A DNA stretch of 64,000 nt from JANLUX01 sp031366005 (GTDB taxonomy: Bacteria; Bacteroidota; Bacteroidia; AKYH767-A; OLB10), in assembly GCA_031366005.1 (NCBI GenBank), contig JANLZB010000076.1, positions 1-64,000 of the forward strand, written 5' to 3'. The notes below the pieces were generated by a model. It made no database searches, had not been told where the DNA came from, and saw only the letters and a list, made by a program, of their open reading frames with translations. Of this stretch, positions 36,234 to 45,448 are shown one piece after another. Position numbers and translations under genes: made by a program. The stretch's first letter is position 1. Each line of letters opens with the position of its first letter.

Positions 36234-36241
36234 TAGTTTTG
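36234..36241 (+). promoter_or_regulatory. Promoter -7 element of the Pro-rich T9SS gene
   Basis: TAGTTTTG fits TANNTTTG and lies 38 nt before the ATG, in the divergent spacer shared with the histidine kinase. Confidence 0.5.
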
Positions 36242-36279
36242 CAACATCAAAAAATTTGTTATCACAAAAAATTAAAACT

Positions 36280-37404
36280 ATGAAAAAAATTATCATTGCC
36301 GCTGCAGCCATCTCCCTGCTTGTGTTCGCACACAGCACACATGCACAAAACAAAAAAGAAAAAAACAAAAAGAAGGTAAGTGTTACCATCGTCACCGAAG
36401 AGAATGGAAAGAAAACAGTTATTGATACTACATTTGATGCGAAGGATGAAGAATCTATTGAAGCATTTATGAAATCGCATAACATTGATAAACCATTACC
36501 ACCGGCACCGCCAGCACCTCCATCTGCACCAAAAGCACCAAAGGCACCCACTGCTCCAGCTCCGCCAACGCCTCCATCACCACCGAAGTCTAATGATGCT
36601 GATTATTCATTTCATTTTGATATTGATGACGAAGATTTTGATGCCCTCCGGGGTGATTTGGATAAGGAGATGGAAAACGTGAAGCAGCAGATTGAAGAAG
36701 CAAAAGAATCTTTAAAACAATCACTCAAAGAAATTAAAATATCCAAAGAAGATTTAAAAAAACTTCAGGATGATATAAACAAGGAACTTGATAAGATTGA
36801 TATTAAAGTGGATGGCGATAAAAAACATAAACATGTAATTATAAAAAGAAAAACTGGAGATACAGGGTCGGATGATAATTCAAACTGGAGCACCAATACA
36901 TTTGTTACAGGCAATGGAAAGGTAGTAAAATGTATTACGAATGACAGAGACAAAACAAACTGCAGGATGATGGTGATTACAACTGATGAGAAAAATAATG
37001 ATGATGTGAAAAGTAATGATGAAGTAAAAAAAAGTAATGAATTGAATGGTGATGAAGCCAAAAATAATCATGAAAATATATTTGAAAAAACGGATAAAGA
37101 CCCTGATGCTTCAGCGGAAAGAAAAACAAATGCTAATAGCAACCAATTAAATCCTGATGATTTTAAAGTTTTTCCAAATCCTAATACAGGTAGCTTCGAT
37201 CTGCAGTTTCATTCAGACACGCATGGTAAAACAACGATTAGTGTGATTGATGCAAGTGGAAAAGAAGTTTTCAGTGAATCGTTTGCCGATTTTACCGGAG
37301 ACTATAATAAACACATTGAACTTCCTTCTAAAGGCAAAGGCACTTACCTGTTAAATGTTAGGCAGGATGACAGGTGGATGCATAAAAAAATAGTGGTTAA
37401 ATAA
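36280..37404 (+). CDS. Secreted Pro-rich coiled-coil protein with T9SS sorting domain
   Basis: The 374-aa product starts with a signal peptide (MKKIIIAAAAISLLVFAHSTHAQ); an ATG eight codons upstream also exists. Order: a Lys-rich linker, VSVTIVTEENGKKTVIDTTF, a Pro/Ala-rich stretch (about 70-105), an acidic patch, a predicted coiled coil (about 125-185: KEMENVKQQIEEAKESLKQS, then KISKEDLKKLQDDI), a low-complexity Asn/Asp/Lys region (about 235-290) and a type A sorting domain (FKVFPNPNTGSFDLQF, IDASGKEV, KIVVK). It is divergent from the sensor kinase, whose periplasmic domain is also Pro-rich, so regulation by that pair is plausible. Confidence 0.8.
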   Translation: MKKIIIAAAAISLLVFAHSTHAQNKKEKNKKKVSVTIVTEENGKKTVIDTTFDAKDEESIEAFMKSHNIDKPLPPAPPAPPSAPKAPKAPTAPAPPTPPSPPKSNDADYSFHFDIDDEDFDALRGDLDKEMENVKQQIEEAKESLKQSLKEIKISKEDLKKLQDDINKELDKIDIKVDGDKKHKHVIIKRKTGDTGSDDNSNWSTNTFVTGNGKVVKCITNDRDKTNCRMMVITTDEKNNDDVKSNDEVKKSNELNGDEAKNNHENIFEKTDKDPDASAERKTNANSNQLNPDDFKVFPNPNTGSFDLQFHSDTHGKTTISVIDASGKEVFSESFADFTGDYNKHIELPSKGKGTYLLNVRQDDRWMHKKIVVK

Positions 37405-37427
37405 GTTTACGTTTTTGCTGTTGATTC

Positions 37428-37458
37428 AAAACGGCTGCAGATATTCTGCAGCCGTTTT
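37428..37458 (+). terminator. Rho-independent terminator of the Pro-rich T9SS gene
   Basis: A perfect 13-bp stem (AAAACGGCTGCAG) with the loop ATATT is followed by a T run; it lies 24 nt after the stop. Confidence 0.85.
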
Positions 37459-37486
37459 TTTATTATTTTCTCCACTGAAAAATAAA

Positions 37487-37520
37487 AAAACCCCCAAAGC
37501 ATGATTTACTTCGGGGTTTT
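37487..37520 (-). terminator. Rho-independent terminator of the 440-aa T9SS gene
   Basis: An AAAACCCC / GGGGTTTT stem with an A/T-rich surround lies just after the stop codon of the minus-strand gene. Confidence 0.75.
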
Positions 37521-37543
37521 TATTTTTAACTGAAATCTGAAAA

Positions 37544-38866
37544 TTATTCTGTCTTAATCATTTTAAAAATTTGTTTTTGTGCGCCTGTTTCAACACAGGT
37601 AAAATAAACACCAGGAAGAAGATCATTGCCAAAAACAATTATACCATTTATTTCTTCAAGCTGTTTTACTTTTCTTCCGCAATAATCATAAACAGTTACA
37701 GTAGCTGGTGTTTCACCATCATCATTTAACAACAATGTAAATTGATTGCCCGAAGGATTTGGATAAAGTTGTGCATGATTTTCATTTACATAATTTTGGT
37801 TTGCAATCCTGTTTGGTTCGCACTCGCCCAAATGTGCATGGTTTAATAACATTGCTGTGTTGGCTGCATTATTACTGTAAGGAAGGCACACTGTATTCCC
37901 GTTAAGGCACATTTTTGCATGGCATATATCATTGCTGCAATAAAGATCGTAGTGTGTTCTGTCGTAAATAACTTTGTCAATAGTACTATAGGATGAATCA
38001 GTAAAATAAAATGTTGCAAGATCCTGGTCAAGCCCCACTCTTTTAAAATGATATAGAAACTGATAAGTCGTCTGAGCCTGGTTAAATCCCAAAACATTCA
38101 GAACAGCATTACTTGCAGGTGCGTTATTTACAAAAAAACTATCCACTCTTGTACTAAAAGATTTTAATAAAAGGCAGGGTGTAAAATCGCCAGGCCCTGC
38201 AACGGTAGGAATCCGCATATCTCCCCAACCTGTTACATTGTGTATGATATCAACTTTTGTAGTGTATTTTAATGGAGCATGATTAAGTCCTTCAGCAGCG
38301 AGTGAAATCTGCAGGTTAACCACATAATTATAATTGCATAACCAACCAGTTAAATAATGCACAGGGTATGGAATAGTTAATTTATTACCGTTATAAAAAA
38401 TATTTTGTGACAATAAAATAATTGAATCATTAATGTTGCCTGTTATACTGAACAGGGAATAAGCAGAGCGGTTAACACTTGCTCCGGTTGTGCTAAGACG
38501 CGATCCGTTGTCTTTCTGATGCAGGTAAGTATTCGCAAAAAATCCAGCACCAAAGTGTTCATTAAAAATCTGTTGCCTCCTGTTGCCATTAAATGCAGGA
38601 TTAGTTTCAGGTATATAAGGTTGAGAGATAGATAACCCTGCGTTAACAAGTGAACTGTAGTCCCATATTTGATTCGCGCCTGTAGTGGGCACTGTCACTC
38701 CTCCGTTTGCTCCCTGGTAAGTATAAATAATATCAGGAGGCACTAAATGATTCCTGTAATTAAGAACTATCTGGCCACGTACTACTGTGCATGACAATAT
38801 TAAAGCTGCGATGGATAAGCACAGAGAATGTCGTTTTGCCTGAATATAAATTTTGTTTTTAATCAT
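37544..38866 (-). CDS. Secreted T9SS cargo protein of unknown function
   Basis: The 440-aa protein has a signal peptide (to about residue 31, ending VVRGQ) and an N-terminal part typical of Bacteroidota exported proteins (ANQIWDYSSLVNAG near 60). A beta-rich body without catalytic motif follows, then a Cys-containing segment (CSNDICHAKMCLNGNTVC) and a type A sorting domain (about 365-440: LYPNPSGNQFTLLL, YDYCGRKV, LLPGVYF, IFKMIKTE). It is monocistronic with its own terminator. Confidence 0.8.
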   Translation of the reverse strand: MIKNKIYIQAKRHSLCLSIAALILSCTVVRGQIVLNYRNHLVPPDIIYTYQGANGGVTVPTTGANQIWDYSSLVNAGLSISQPYIPETNPAFNGNRRQQIFNEHFGAGFFANTYLHQKDNGSRLSTTGASVNRSAYSLFSITGNINDSIILLSQNIFYNGNKLTIPYPVHYLTGWLCNYNYVVNLQISLAAEGLNHAPLKYTTKVDIIHNVTGWGDMRIPTVAGPGDFTPCLLLKSFSTRVDSFFVNNAPASNAVLNVLGFNQAQTTYQFLYHFKRVGLDQDLATFYFTDSSYSTIDKVIYDRTHYDLYCSNDICHAKMCLNGNTVCLPYSNNAANTAMLLNHAHLGECEPNRIANQNYVNENHAQLYPNPSGNQFTLLLNDDGETPATVTVYDYCGRKVKQLEEINGIIVFGNDLLPGVYFTCVETGAQKQIFKMIKTE

Positions 38867-39008
38867 AGCAGATTTCTTTTATACTGAGGATTTGATGTCT
38901 GCTAATATGCATCTTAAAATGAAAAATTTTATTTTAAGATAAAATAACTTATTACTGATTTATTGACAAAGCCACCTATTCAGTTTGACAAAATAAAAAA
39001 TTCAAATG

Positions 39009-41864
39009 CTAATTAAAAGTAGTTTTCTCCTGCAAAGCATCTACAGTTAATTTATACACATGCTCTAAGTCTGAAACATATTCTTTCAGATGATTCATCT
39101 GCATATTTTTTCCTTTGATTTCAATCTGTCTGCAAATTTCTCCAAGTCGTTTAGCGCCCATATTGATGCACGTTCCTTTTAATTTATGTGCGCTCTGCCA
39201 CATTACAGTGTAATTTTCTGCACGGAATGATTCAATAATATCCGTTATGCTAAGTGGCGCCTGTGATAAAAACATGTTCATCACCTGTGTCAGAAATCCT
39301 ACATCTGTGTGTTCAGCTATGGATGTTAATCTGCTGAGTGCATTTGGGTCAATCAATTCTACTTCTTCAAAGAATCTTGTTCCATCATTTTTCTTTCCCG
39401 GTGTATCGCTCCACTTCATAATTATATGTTGTATGTCTTCTATTAATATTGGCTTTGAAATATAATCCTGCATGCCTGCATCCAGGCAACGCTGCTTGTC
39501 TTCATCCATTGCAAAGGCAGTCATCGCTATGATAATTGGCTGCCTGTCTTTTGGAATTTCCTGTTGAATACTGCGTGTGGCTTCCAGTCCATCCATCTCA
39601 GGCATCTGCACATCCATTAACACAATATCAAACATTTCTTTTCGCACGGTCTCCAATGCTTCCAATCCATTGCTCACCATCACCGCATCGTAACCCAACT
39701 GCTTTAAAATATTTTTTACCAGCAATTGATTAATATCATTATCCTCTGCAACCAATATGCGTAATGGGAATTGTTTTGCAATGGCAATGTTATCGCGCAC
39801 CTGGTTTTTTGCAAAAGCAGGAATTGTATATGCATTTGGCAATTCACCTTTGTTTGCAAGTATCGTAAAATAAAAAACAGAACCTTCATTGGGTTTACTC
39901 TCTACCCAAATACGACCACCCATCAGGTTTACAATTTGTTTGCTTATTGTTAAACCAAGTCCTGTTCCTCCGAATTTCCTGTAAGTGGTTCTGTCAGCCT
40001 GGCTAAAGGGCTTAAAGAGATTTTCAATACGATCTGCGGGAATGCCTATGCCGGAGTCGTGTACTGCAAACTGAAGTTCTACTTCATGGTTTTGTTCTCC
40101 CAGTAATTTTACCTCTACTTTGATTTCACCCTTGTCACTAAATTTAACTGCATTGCCAATTAAGTTCGTTAGTATTTGTCTTAATCGTCCTTTGTCACTG
40201 CTGATAATATGCGGAACATTGGGTTGAATATTACATTTGAGAACCAATCCTTTCTCGTGTGCTTTAATGGAGAGCACATCCAATGATTCATTAATCAAAT
40301 GCTCTAATGGAAAAGGCGCTTTCTCCAGGTGCATCATCTCTGCTTCTATCTTCGAAAAGTCGAGTACGTCATTTACCACCTGCAATAAGGTTTCACCACT
40401 TTGTAAAATTTTATTTACATAATTAATCTGTTGTGCATCCATCTTGCCGGAAGTACGCAATAAATCAGCAAGACCAATAAGTCCGTTTAACGGAGTGCGA
40501 ATCTCATGACTCATCGTGGCAAGAAAAAAAGATTTTGCCGCAGTTGCCTGCTCCGCCTTATCTTTTGCCAATTCTAATTCACGTTGTTGATTTATTCTCT
40601 CCGTATTATTTCTAGCGAAGTAGCTGATACCGGTAATTAATCCATCATCAGAACTCACAGGGTATAAACTGATTTCAAAATAAGATTTTGTTTTATCATC
40701 ATCTTCTTCTTCTGTTTCATAAGTAAGAATAGCTCCGCGTGCAACCTGTTCAAATTTTTGTTTCCATTCAGCGCGTACTTTCATTGGTAACTTTTCGATG
40801 ATTGAATCTCCCTCCTTTAATTCGATTCCAAATTTTCTTAAAAATAATTTTTGGAAAACAGAATTAATTACAGTGATCTGATATAAAACATCAACAGCAA
40901 AAATTGCCTCAGTAGTATTTTCAATGAGCGCGCTCAGGTTCTCCTTTGTTTGACCCAGCAACCGGTCATGTTCTTTTTTCTCTGTAAAATTTTCAAAATA
41001 AATAATTGCTGAATCGGGTGCTGTTCTTGCTGCGCGATAACGCACAAATACCGGTTCACCATCACGCGGTAACAATCTTCGTTCACCTGAAACGGTGATC
41101 ATATCATCTTTGAAAAGTTTAACCAGCATGTCGTGTGCAACATCTTCATGATGGGTAATATCTCTCACAGTAAAAAGTTGCAACTGACCGGGTTGATAGT
41201 TCAACCATTTGCAAATAGTTGAATTTACTTTAATGATATGTTGCTGATCATTAATTAACAATTGACCTGATGAATCATCACTTAACTGAATATTTTTTGA
41301 GATACGAATGGCGGATGGTGCAATGTTCATTTCGTGATTTGTTTTGGTTGGAATAGAAGTTGGAGCAGGAGGGGGAGGTGTAGAAACCGGTTCATGATTT
41401 TGACTTGAATGATGTGCAATCGCTAAAGGAGTTTCAGATATCCTGCAAAATAAATCTCCTTCATTTATCCTGTTTACAGAAACCTTTGCATGAAAAACTC
41501 TTCCCAAACGGCTTATGCACTCCAGCGATTTATTGTTAAAAGTATGATTGTCTACAGCATGTAAAAGCAAATTGGCTTCGTCATCAGGCAGGGAAACATT
41601 AAAAAGACTTTTAAAAGAAAATTCATGCAATTTGTTTTTTTTGAAAATGCCAAACATATTCAGTGCTTTCTGATTGGCTTCTTTGGCATTTAAATTTTCT
41701 CCGTCAAAGATGAACCATGCTTCTTCCTGCTGTTCAAATAAATCAGTAAAAGATTTTTCGTGGTTTACTTCTGCGGTTAACTTCCTTAACCGGATAATCA
41801 GCCAGGTGAAAGCAGGTACAATAGCAGCTGCTATTAGAAGAATGTAAAACTGGCTTGTGTTCAC
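39009..41864 (-). CDS. Hybrid sensor histidine kinase / response regulator with PAS and HPt domains
   Basis: The 951-aa protein has a GTG start. Order: one N-terminal helix (5-23), three PAS-like regions (about 30-130, 185-295, 305-430), HisKA with the H-box TMSHEIRTPLNG (near 450), the ATPase domain (LIGNAVKFSDKG, DSGIGIP, GTGLGLTISKQIVNLMGG), a receiver domain (ILVAEDNDINQLLVKN; phospho-acceptor Asp in VLMDVQMPEMDG, near 750) and a C-terminal HPt domain (SAHKLKGTCINMGAKRLG). A full His-Asp-His phosphorelay is thus in one chain. No dedicated output regulator is adjacent. A Pro-rich linker lies between the first two PAS regions. Confidence 0.9.
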   Translation of the reverse strand: MNTSQFYILLIAAAIVPAFTWLIIRLRKLTAEVNHEKSFTDLFEQQEEAWFIFDGENLNAKEANQKALNMFGIFKKNKLHEFSFKSLFNVSLPDDEANLLLHAVDNHTFNNKSLECISRLGRVFHAKVSVNRINEGDLFCRISETPLAIAHHSSQNHEPVSTPPPPAPTSIPTKTNHEMNIAPSAIRISKNIQLSDDSSGQLLINDQQHIIKVNSTICKWLNYQPGQLQLFTVRDITHHEDVAHDMLVKLFKDDMITVSGERRLLPRDGEPVFVRYRAARTAPDSAIIYFENFTEKKEHDRLLGQTKENLSALIENTTEAIFAVDVLYQITVINSVFQKLFLRKFGIELKEGDSIIEKLPMKVRAEWKQKFEQVARGAILTYETEEEDDDKTKSYFEISLYPVSSDDGLITGISYFARNNTERINQQRELELAKDKAEQATAAKSFFLATMSHEIRTPLNGLIGLADLLRTSGKMDAQQINYVNKILQSGETLLQVVNDVLDFSKIEAEMMHLEKAPFPLEHLINESLDVLSIKAHEKGLVLKCNIQPNVPHIISSDKGRLRQILTNLIGNAVKFSDKGEIKVEVKLLGEQNHEVELQFAVHDSGIGIPADRIENLFKPFSQADRTTYRKFGGTGLGLTISKQIVNLMGGRIWVESKPNEGSVFYFTILANKGELPNAYTIPAFAKNQVRDNIAIAKQFPLRILVAEDNDINQLLVKNILKQLGYDAVMVSNGLEALETVRKEMFDIVLMDVQMPEMDGLEATRSIQQEIPKDRQPIIIAMTAFAMDEDKQRCLDAGMQDYISKPILIEDIQHIIMKWSDTPGKKNDGTRFFEEVELIDPNALSRLTSIAEHTDVGFLTQVMNMFLSQAPLSITDIIESFRAENYTVMWQSAHKLKGTCINMGAKRLGEICRQIEIKGKNMQMNHLKEYVSDLEHVYKLTVDALQEKTTFN

Positions 41865-41956
41865 TTTTGGTTAATAGAATGTTATTATACGGAAAAGAAT
41901 TGGGAAAGTTACAACCTCTTAAGTAATATTTTATGAAGCATTTAGTCATTGAAAAA

Positions 41957-43687
41957 CTAATCATTCAAAGGCTTCAATTGCTCTTTAACGAAATCACAAA
42001 GTTCACGGATGTATTCTCCTGAAAATTCAAACCTGATTCCTGCCGTTTTATAAGTGTCACCGATTGTAGCTGTATAACCAAGCGAAAGCGCATCAATGTA
42101 TTGTTTTAATGCTTTTGATGAATTGATTTTATAATTACGCCAAACTGCAATTGCTCCTAACTGTGCAAATCCATATTCAATGTAATAAAAAGGAACTTCA
42201 AAAATGTGTAGTTGGCGCTGCCAGATATTTGCCTGGATGACTTCGAGCCCTTCCCAGTTAATAACGTTTCCGTTAAATGATTTGTAAATAGATATCCATG
42301 CATTGCTTCTTTCCGCTGCTGTATGAGTGGGATGAGTATAAATCCAATGTTGGAATTTATCCACTGCAGCAATCCATGGTAAGGCTTCAATAACTTTTTC
42401 CAGGTGTTGTCTTTTTGCACGCTTGAGGTCGGATGGATCACTGAAGAACTCATCCCAGTATTCCATTGATAATAATTCCATACTCATAGATGCAAGTTCT
42501 GCTACTTCAGAAGGAAGATTTTTATAATCAACCAACTCTAAATCTTTTGTAACAATAGAATGAACGGCATGTCCACCTTCATGCACAATGGTTACCAGGT
42601 CACGCAAAGTATTTGTTGAATTCATAAAAATAAATGGCAACCCTGATTCATACAATGGATAATTGTATCCTCCGGGAGCTTTACCAATACGTGATTCAAG
42701 ATCAAAACGTTTTTTATCATCCAATGCTTTTACACATTGTGCAAGGAAAGGGTCAAGACGATTGAAGCAGGAAATAGTTTTTGCAACCAATTCCTGTGCA
42801 TTACTGAAAGGATGCAACGGATGATCGCCACCGGTTTCAACTTCTGTATCCCATGGACGAAGCTCATCATATCCCAGTCTTTTCAAATGGTTGCGATCTA
42901 ACTCATCACAAATTGGTACAACATATTTTTGAACTGCATCATGGAAATCAAAACAATCCTGAGGTGTGTAGTCAAACCTTCCCAATGCGGCAAACATGTA
43001 ATCCCTGTAATTCTCAAAATCTGCATTGATAGCCACCTGGTGACGCAGTTTAACTAATTCATCAAAAAGATTATCTAATTTTTCTTTATCAGCTAAACGC
43101 CTTGTCATTATTTTGCGGAACACCTCTTCACGTTTTGCACGATCATTGCCACGTAAATAATTTCCGGCTTGTTGTAAAGTAATTTCTTTGCCATCCACTT
43201 CCACTGTCATTGCTCCTGTTATCACAGCATACTCATGTTCTTTCTGCTGCAGCTCTGCCTGTAACGGTACGTTTGCATCTCGAAAAATTTCTGCACGCTT
43301 TCTAACCTGTCTTAAGTAGATTTCAAAAGCACGGTCATTTATCTGCGAAAGCAAAGTTGATGCAAGTAATTTTTTATCAAGCTCATTGCTAACTGTTGAG
43401 ATTTTTGGTTGTATTTCTCCAACAAAATAGTTGAATGATTTGGAATAAGCTTCGTTGGCTGTATCGCAACTCATGCGAATATAACGCCATCCTAAATCTT
43501 CCTGCAAAGCTGCTTCCATCTCACTCCGGTCACGCAACCAATGATGCAGGTCATCCACAGTTTTTAAATCACGCTGAAGAAGATTATCAAAATATTTTGA
43601 AATTTCCTCCCAGCTATCTGTATCAAATTTAGCAGGAAGAAATTTTCTGCCTTGTGATGGTTCAATCGTTTTGCTATCAGCTATCAA
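41957..43687 (-). CDS. M3 family oligoendopeptidase (PepF-like)
   Basis: The 576-aa protein is a zinc metallopeptidase of family M3. The HEXXH site is HEGGH in TIVHEGGHAVHSIV (near 380), with the third ligand in the following SMSMELLSMEYWDEF helix. Other family blocks are FLPAKFDTDSWEEISKYF at the start, FIFMNSTNTLRDL and the C-terminal IEYGFAQLGAIAVWRNYK. M3 oligopeptidases degrade short peptides in the cytoplasm. No signal peptide is seen. The start is a TTG; no better in-frame start fits. It is 41 nt after the DUF5606 gene's start side, on the same strand. Confidence 0.88.
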   Translation of the reverse strand: MIADSKTIEPSQGRKFLPAKFDTDSWEEISKYFDNLLQRDLKTVDDLHHWLRDRSEMEAALQEDLGWRYIRMSCDTANEAYSKSFNYFVGEIQPKISTVSNELDKKLLASTLLSQINDRAFEIYLRQVRKRAEIFRDANVPLQAELQQKEHEYAVITGAMTVEVDGKEITLQQAGNYLRGNDRAKREEVFRKIMTRRLADKEKLDNLFDELVKLRHQVAINADFENYRDYMFAALGRFDYTPQDCFDFHDAVQKYVVPICDELDRNHLKRLGYDELRPWDTEVETGGDHPLHPFSNAQELVAKTISCFNRLDPFLAQCVKALDDKKRFDLESRIGKAPGGYNYPLYESGLPFIFMNSTNTLRDLVTIVHEGGHAVHSIVTKDLELVDYKNLPSEVAELASMSMELLSMEYWDEFFSDPSDLKRAKRQHLEKVIEALPWIAAVDKFQHWIYTHPTHTAAERSNAWISIYKSFNGNVINWEGLEVIQANIWQRQLHIFEVPFYYIEYGFAQLGAIAVWRNYKINSSKALKQYIDALSLGYTATIGDTYKTAGIRFEFSGEYIRELCDFVKEQLKPLND

Positions 43688-43728
43688 GAGGAAGAGAGTT
43701 TAAAGTTTCAGGTTTACAGTTAAATGAT

Positions 43729-44280
43729 TCAGGAAGCAGATTTTTTTGCTGCTTTTTTACGCGCTGCAGGTTTTGGTTCATCATCGTTTGAATCAACAGT
43801 TTTTTTTGCTTTAGCAGTTTTTGCTTTTGGTTTTGCAACTGCTGCAGCTTCTTTTTCTTTTTTTACTTCTTCTTCATTTACTTCTTCCTTCACTTCCTCT
43901 TTAAAATCAACGATATCTTTTAATAAACCATACCAGCTTATCATCTTACGAATATCAGATATGTGTACCCGTTCCTCATCAAAGTTTGGAACAATTTTTT
44001 TAAACGTAGTTCTTAACTCAGCACCTTCTGATTTGGGAGTAACTTTTGAAGCATCAGCATCATGCTCTTTCATTTTAAGAAAAACTTCTCTTAGCGGAAT
44101 ATCTCCTTCCACTGTGTAAACACTGATGTCATCAAGCTTTGACACTCTGTGCATCGCGTCAATAGGCAATCTTTTCTTATCTGTTAAAGATTCAACCACA
44201 TAACCACCATTGCGCATTTGGGCAATCACTTTATACAAGCCTGACATACCCGGAATCGAAACAATTTTTTCTAAACTCAT
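43729..44280 (-). CDS. DUF5606 protein with Lys/Ala-rich tail
   Basis: The 183-aa protein begins MSLEKIVSIPGMSGLYKVIAQMRNGGYVVESL, the diagnostic start of the Bacteroidota DUF5606 family; a longer in-frame start is available seven codons upstream. The folded part ends near residue 130. The tail is Glu/Lys- then Ala/Lys-rich, like a histone-type basic tail. DUF5606 is nearly universal in the phylum and has no known function. It precedes the M3 peptidase gene. Confidence 0.85.
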   Translation of the reverse strand: MSLEKIVSIPGMSGLYKVIAQMRNGGYVVESLTDKKRLPIDAMHRVSKLDDISVYTVEGDIPLREVFLKMKEHDADASKVTPKSEGAELRTTFKKIVPNFDEERVHISDIRKMISWYGLLKDIVDFKEEVKEEVNEEEVKKEKEAAAVAKPKAKTAKAKKTVDSNDDEPKPAARKKAAKKSAS

Positions 44281-44328
44281 AAAGTATAATATTTGATGCA
44301 AATGTAGTTTTTATTGCTCTTATTTAAC

Positions 44329-44357
44329 CCCTTCAAGAGTTAAAAACCCTTGAAGGG
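44329..44357. terminator. Inverted repeat between phosphatase and DUF5606 genes
   Basis: Nine-bp arms (CCCTTCAAG / CTTGAAGGG) with an AT-rich loop lie 20 nt after the minus-strand phosphatase stop. There is no strong U tract, so it may be a dispersed palindrome rather than a terminator. Confidence 0.5.
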
Positions 44358-44377
44358 ATAACGAAAAAGAAGAATTT

Positions 44378-45319
44378 TTAATTGAAAAGATCAGCTATTA
44401 TTTTGCCCTGGCCACTGTTTTTTAAACCCAACAGGAAGGAAATGGTTGCAGTAATATCACGCAGTTCATAATGTTTATCAACAGTGATATTTCTTTTAAA
44501 ATCAGGACCTGCGGCAAGTAACATGATATGCCTGCAACCCGCACAGCTATCACCATGTGATACAAAACCATCGCTTACTCCATCCAGATGTCGTCCGTGA
44601 TCGTTGGTAACAAACACAGTAGTTTTATCTTTATAGTAAGAATTATTTTGAATAAACTGCCATATTTTTAAAGTGTAATCATCGCTTTGTTTCAAACTAA
44701 TCAGATAGTTACTCCAATCATTTGCATGACCATACGAATCGGGTTGTTTGAAACTGATAAAAGCCACATGCGGATGCACAGTTTTCAATACATTAATCGC
44801 ATTTATAAATGTAACCGAGTCTTCGCGATAACCAGAAAACAATCCGTTATTGCCGCAATCAGTATTCGGATTATAACGCCCCTCATAATGGTTATCCATA
44901 CAATCACTCAACACCTGTAGTTTATCTTTCGAGGCGATGATCCATGCATCGTTAGCAGTTGTTTTTTTATTTTCAAGATATAATTGAAACAAGGACGGAT
45001 GAGCAGGTTTTTCCATTCCTGAATTATTAAGTTTTTGGTAATAGCCGGTGGTGATTGCAGTGTGACCGTTGACTGTATTGGTAGTGCCTTCATTATAAAA
45101 ATCAGTAAAAACAATTCCTTCTTTACTCATTAATTCCTGACCGGGAATAAACTGATGGGTGCTGTCACCCCATGTCTCAGAGTATCGTGGTCCGTCAATA
45201 AGAATGATAATTACATTCTCAGTTTTGAAATGTTTTGATTCTAAATTATTATCGCGTTTGCAGGTACTTAGAAAAAATAGAGAACACATAACAAGAACAA
45301 GTGCAAGTTGTTGTTTCAT
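44378..45319 (-). CDS. Alkaline-phosphatase-superfamily lipoprotein (sulfatase/phosphodiesterase-like)
   Basis: The 313-aa protein has a lipoprotein signal (lipobox LSTC, Cys20) and an alkaline-phosphatase fold: metal-binding IILIDGPRYSETWGD near 38, the nucleophile region NTVNGHTAITTGYY (candidate Thr near 85-90), FISFKQPDSYGHANDW and VFVTNDHGRHLDG. It resembles sulfatases or type I phosphodiesterases; the substrate is not clear. It should sit on the periplasmic face of a membrane. It is convergent with the DUF5606 gene's downstream side only through the short palindrome region. Confidence 0.75.
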   Translation of the reverse strand: MKQQLALVLVMCSLFFLSTCKRDNNLESKHFKTENVIIILIDGPRYSETWGDSTHQFIPGQELMSKEGIVFTDFYNEGTTNTVNGHTAITTGYYQKLNNSGMEKPAHPSLFQLYLENKKTTANDAWIIASKDKLQVLSDCMDNHYEGRYNPNTDCGNNGLFSGYREDSVTFINAINVLKTVHPHVAFISFKQPDSYGHANDWSNYLISLKQSDDYTLKIWQFIQNNSYYKDKTTVFVTNDHGRHLDGVSDGFVSHGDSCAGCRHIMLLAAGPDFKRNITVDKHYELRDITATISFLLGLKNSGQGKIIADLFN

Positions 45320-45347
45320 TTCGTGAAGATAATTATTTTATCAGAGT

Positions 45348-45440
45348 GTTTCATTCTAGAGGAAACTTGTGTTATAGAACTAATGAGCCTACAATTCCAG
45401 AAAATATATCATGCTTTTAAAAGATTACATTCGCTTAATA
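45348..45440. repeat. Decayed third copy of the pnt-operon inverted-repeat element
   Basis: The start (CATTC, then GAGGAAACTTGT) and internal words (GAGCCT, TTTTAAAAGA, CATTCGC) align with the left and middle parts of the two elements in the pnt operon. No matching right arm was found, so it looks truncated. It lies directly upstream of the broken propeller gene. Confidence 0.55.
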
Positions 45441-45448
45441 ATTTAAAT

